The notes under the pieces are model-generated. The model worked only from the letters and a program-made list of their open reading frames with translations, made no database searches and was not told the origin of the DNA. 64,000 nt of DNA from Hyalella azteca (Eukaryota > Arthropoda > Malacostraca > Amphipoda > Hyalellidae), in assembly GCF_000764305.2 (NCBI RefSeq), contig NW_025947742.1, positions 186,001-250,000 on the forward strand, in the 5' to 3' direction. The translations under genes and the position numbers were made by a program. Of the stretch, positions 61,588 through 64,000 are shown piece by piece (within the stretch, counting starts at the first letter, position 1; every line of letters begins with the position of its first letter).

Positions 61588-61629
61588 TTATTCCGTATGA
61601 TTACTCAATAATATCATCATACGGAATAA
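61588..61629. repeat. Hairpin with perfect 14-bp arms
   Basis: TTATTCCGTATGAT (61588-61601) and ATCATACGGAATAA (61616-61629) are exact reverse complements around a 14-base AT-rich loop. No protein-coding context. It may be a transposon relic. Confidence 0.8.
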
Positions 61630-63619
61630 TTGATTAGTCAATCAAACCTATTATGTCCGGCAAAGTAGCAAAACTTGCATGACCAATCTTTTAACATTCG
61701 AAATTTTACTTTCGTTTTACACTTTTATTAACATTTCTCTCCCAATCAAAAAGGACAAGCAAATCGGCAACCAAGAACTTTACAGAATTTTGAATATGGA
61801 ACATATTAAACGATTTTGAACACATTAAACAATTACAGATTTAGAAGTATCTTAGGCTTCTGTAAAAATCGTAGGTATCTCAGATGTTTCGGATACAAGC
61901 TGACACCATTAGCCATACACATTCTTGCCACAATATATTAAAATATCTGACTTTCAGACAGTTTTCATAACCGGGATGAAAAAAAATTTATTGTTTACAT
62001 TTTAGAATCAACAACGTGAATTACAGAAATCAGCCCATGAGTATGAAAAATACGGCATAATCCAAACTCATATGCTAGAAACTACATCGAAGTGCTAAGG
62101 AAACCAACAGAAGTGTTTTTCCTTTGAACGCCTGAAGAGAACAGGGCAATCAGCCCTTGTGTTCTGCAAACCACTGCAAGTAGCAAGGCAATCAACGTGA
62201 CGTCGGTCTCAGAGTCTCGCAACACTGGCAATAAAAGTCTAGAGCTTTTTTCCTACAAAGGAATATCATTAGAGTTCTCGAGACCACGTCGAAGAGGCTA
62301 ATGGTGCGCGCAATAGCAAACGCAGCTCACGCAAATGACGACCGCTGTACATGAGCTCCTATAACAGCTGATCATGAGGACTAAGTCGTGCTTGGAGCAA
62401 CTCAGTCATCTGGCAGCTGTTGATCAAACGGTACTACCAAGAAAATGATATGCAGTCCTGATTTTGTTCCTTCAATTGAACTTCATAGGAAGAATATAAC
62501 GACATATGCTCGTATGATAAGAAAAGAAAGAATAAATTGGACTTTGATTAGGCCACTTATTCCTTGAGATCGAGAAATGCAGTTTGATGGAACAGAGTAT
62601 CTCGACCTTTCAACTTGGAACACAAATTTCTGGCTCAATTGAATCAAGACTCAAATTAAATTAGTTCTTAAGACGGAAATGCACATTAAACTGATCATAA
62701 CTGGAGACTCATTATCTACCGACCGTATAAAAACAAAATAGCCAAATAAAGATATGATGAGAGACAGCGAGACTAGCGCATCATTTCGAGAAGTACGGGC
62801 ATTGTAGAGCGCATTGCGGGACCTGATCCAAAGTAAGTATTTATATGGCGACAGGCCACATCAGGCCTACTCTTCAGCGCCGACATCACTATGTTATATA
62901 TACGGCTGTGTAGGTTATACACTGATTTTGGCGTCAATAGTTGTTGCATTTATTCTCTATCATTGGTCGGCGCTGATACGTTCGAAAATGATTATAATAA
63001 TATTAAGATTACCTTACTAACAGCATTAACACAAAGTAAATCTGAAAAATTATTTAGTTGGACGGTTTGCGTTAGGTATATAAAGCCACATCCCGTTTTA
63101 CGTGACACCGGAACAAGGTGCTTTCGCTTATCCTCTCGCGCACAATGGCACCTCACGCACACAAAGCCTCACAGAAAGAAAATTTTCGAACGGCAACAAA
63201 TAACACCTGCAGGAAGTGTCCACAGCTGATCGACACAAGCACTTCCATTAGCCTGTAAAAGACCCAGCTGAAAATGATCGATTTTTGCATTACATGGACG
63301 AGAAGATAAACTCTTGAATGCTTCTCGGTATAAACGAAACCAAATTAGTCTAATAACTGATCAAAAATTTTGTTACGTTACTTTGAGGAATAAATAATTT
63401 ATAGGTAATTAAAAATAATTAAAGACTTCTACGTCTGTTTCAACAGCGTATAGAAAGGATACGGGTGCAAATTCACAAAATCACTATGAATTGTGCTCAT
63501 CTACTGTGTATCTTATTTCTCAACAAAAAATTGTAAAGAAAAGTAGTTTTAAAATAACATTAACTTGAAGTTGGATGATTCCCTGTTTGATTCGAGCCTA
63601 TATGGGCTGATTTTCCATC
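61630..63619. other. No recognised gene
   Basis: AT-rich, with a GC-richer part at 62100-62420. A donor-like AAA|GTAAGT lies at about 62830-62838, but the upstream frames are closed. The 112-codon plus frame at 62891-63229 is unrecognised. Confidence 0.4.
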
Positions 63620-63815
63620 AAGTGCATTCATTTTTTCATTTGCATTCATTGCATTCATTTCAATTGCGTCAAGTGCATTCATTTTTAGCGTATTTTCTAA
63701 TTTATGGAAAAAATGCACTATCGCCATGTCCGTCTGTCCGTCCGTCCGTGACTTCACGTTTTCGTCTCTGTCACTCACTGCAATGAGTACTGAGTTATAT
63801 TTTTTATTTTTTTTA
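63620..63815 (+). mobile_element. Second copy of the GTCC-repeat element, partly decayed
   Basis: Shares with 46625-46860 the order TTTTTAGCG(C/T)ATTTTCT, ATGGAAAAAATGCACTAT, a short GTCC/GTCT run (63727-63748), GTGACTTCA, TCTCTGTCACT and GAGTACTGAGTTATATTTTT. The tetranucleotide run is much shorter than in the other copy and the right inverted-repeat arm is missing. A run of five TGCATTCATT-like repeats precedes it (63620-63685). Frames over it are artefacts. Confidence 0.7.
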
Positions 63816-64000
63816 GTTGCTTTTATCCTTGTGCAATCTTCATGCATCCACTCCAAAGTTAGAGGTGAAGCTTTTGACACGCCGTGCAATTCCTGGCCAT
63901 TGCAGCGCGCCTGTCGCATCAGCTGACGTGGTGAACAGAAGGCGTCATTTTCAGATCTTCTCTAGCGGTTGTGTGAGATTTTCATCGTGATCAATAACTT

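Overview
The window is eukaryotic genomic DNA: AT-rich, gene-poor and intron-rich, with no operon, no intact transposase or reverse transcriptase, no rRNA and no functional tRNA that I can recognise. The exon style (GTAAGT and GTATGT donors, a pyrimidine-CAG acceptor, a roughly 10 kb intron), the many minisatellites and short interspersed repeats, and a tRNA-derived SINE all suit a large invertebrate genome. An arthropod such as a crustacean or chelicerate is my best guess, but nothing here fixes the taxon.

The one gene I can support lies on the minus strand at the left end. Its proposed first coding exon is 14893-15911 and the next is 4019-4789. Donor and acceptor are both strong and their phases match exactly, giving 596 continuous residues of a Ser-rich, mostly disordered protein that runs on into exons further left. 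It carries a duplicated VR-x-LVK-x-F motif and an acidic DSGYET element. I recognise no catalytic domain.

The 10.1 kb intron between these exons is the most structured part of the window. It holds a 1.14 kb array of 19-bp units made of two alternating inverted repeats (8532-9670), a 24-bp array with a related hairpin core (10474-10832), and a 28-bp array (14057-14335) flanked by 30-bp units in opposite orientations (14001-14052 and 14408-14575), one of which contains a perfect 16-bp palindrome. All would be transcribed into the gene's pre-mRNA.

To the right of 15.9 kb I find no confident gene. Repeats include a 48-bp minisatellite (18410-18716), a SINE with two tRNA-like heads (39785-40037), an inverted-repeat element with an internal GTCC/GTCT tetranucleotide array (46625-46860) and a relative of it at 63620-63815, an inverted pair of dispersed repeats (48417-48571 and 52767-52922), a diverged direct pair (47783-47935 and 58332-58476), a 77-bp triplication (53553-53780), and several hairpins. 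Candidate coding traces, all weak, are a 60-codon reading frame at 22133-22315, a frame-broken coding-like stretch at 54974-55435, a 163-codon ORF at 58633-59124, and GC/CpG-rich blocks near 28.6-28.85 kb and 57.9-58.24 kb that could be 5' exons or promoters. The remaining DNA looks like ordinary AT-rich intergenic or intronic sequence.
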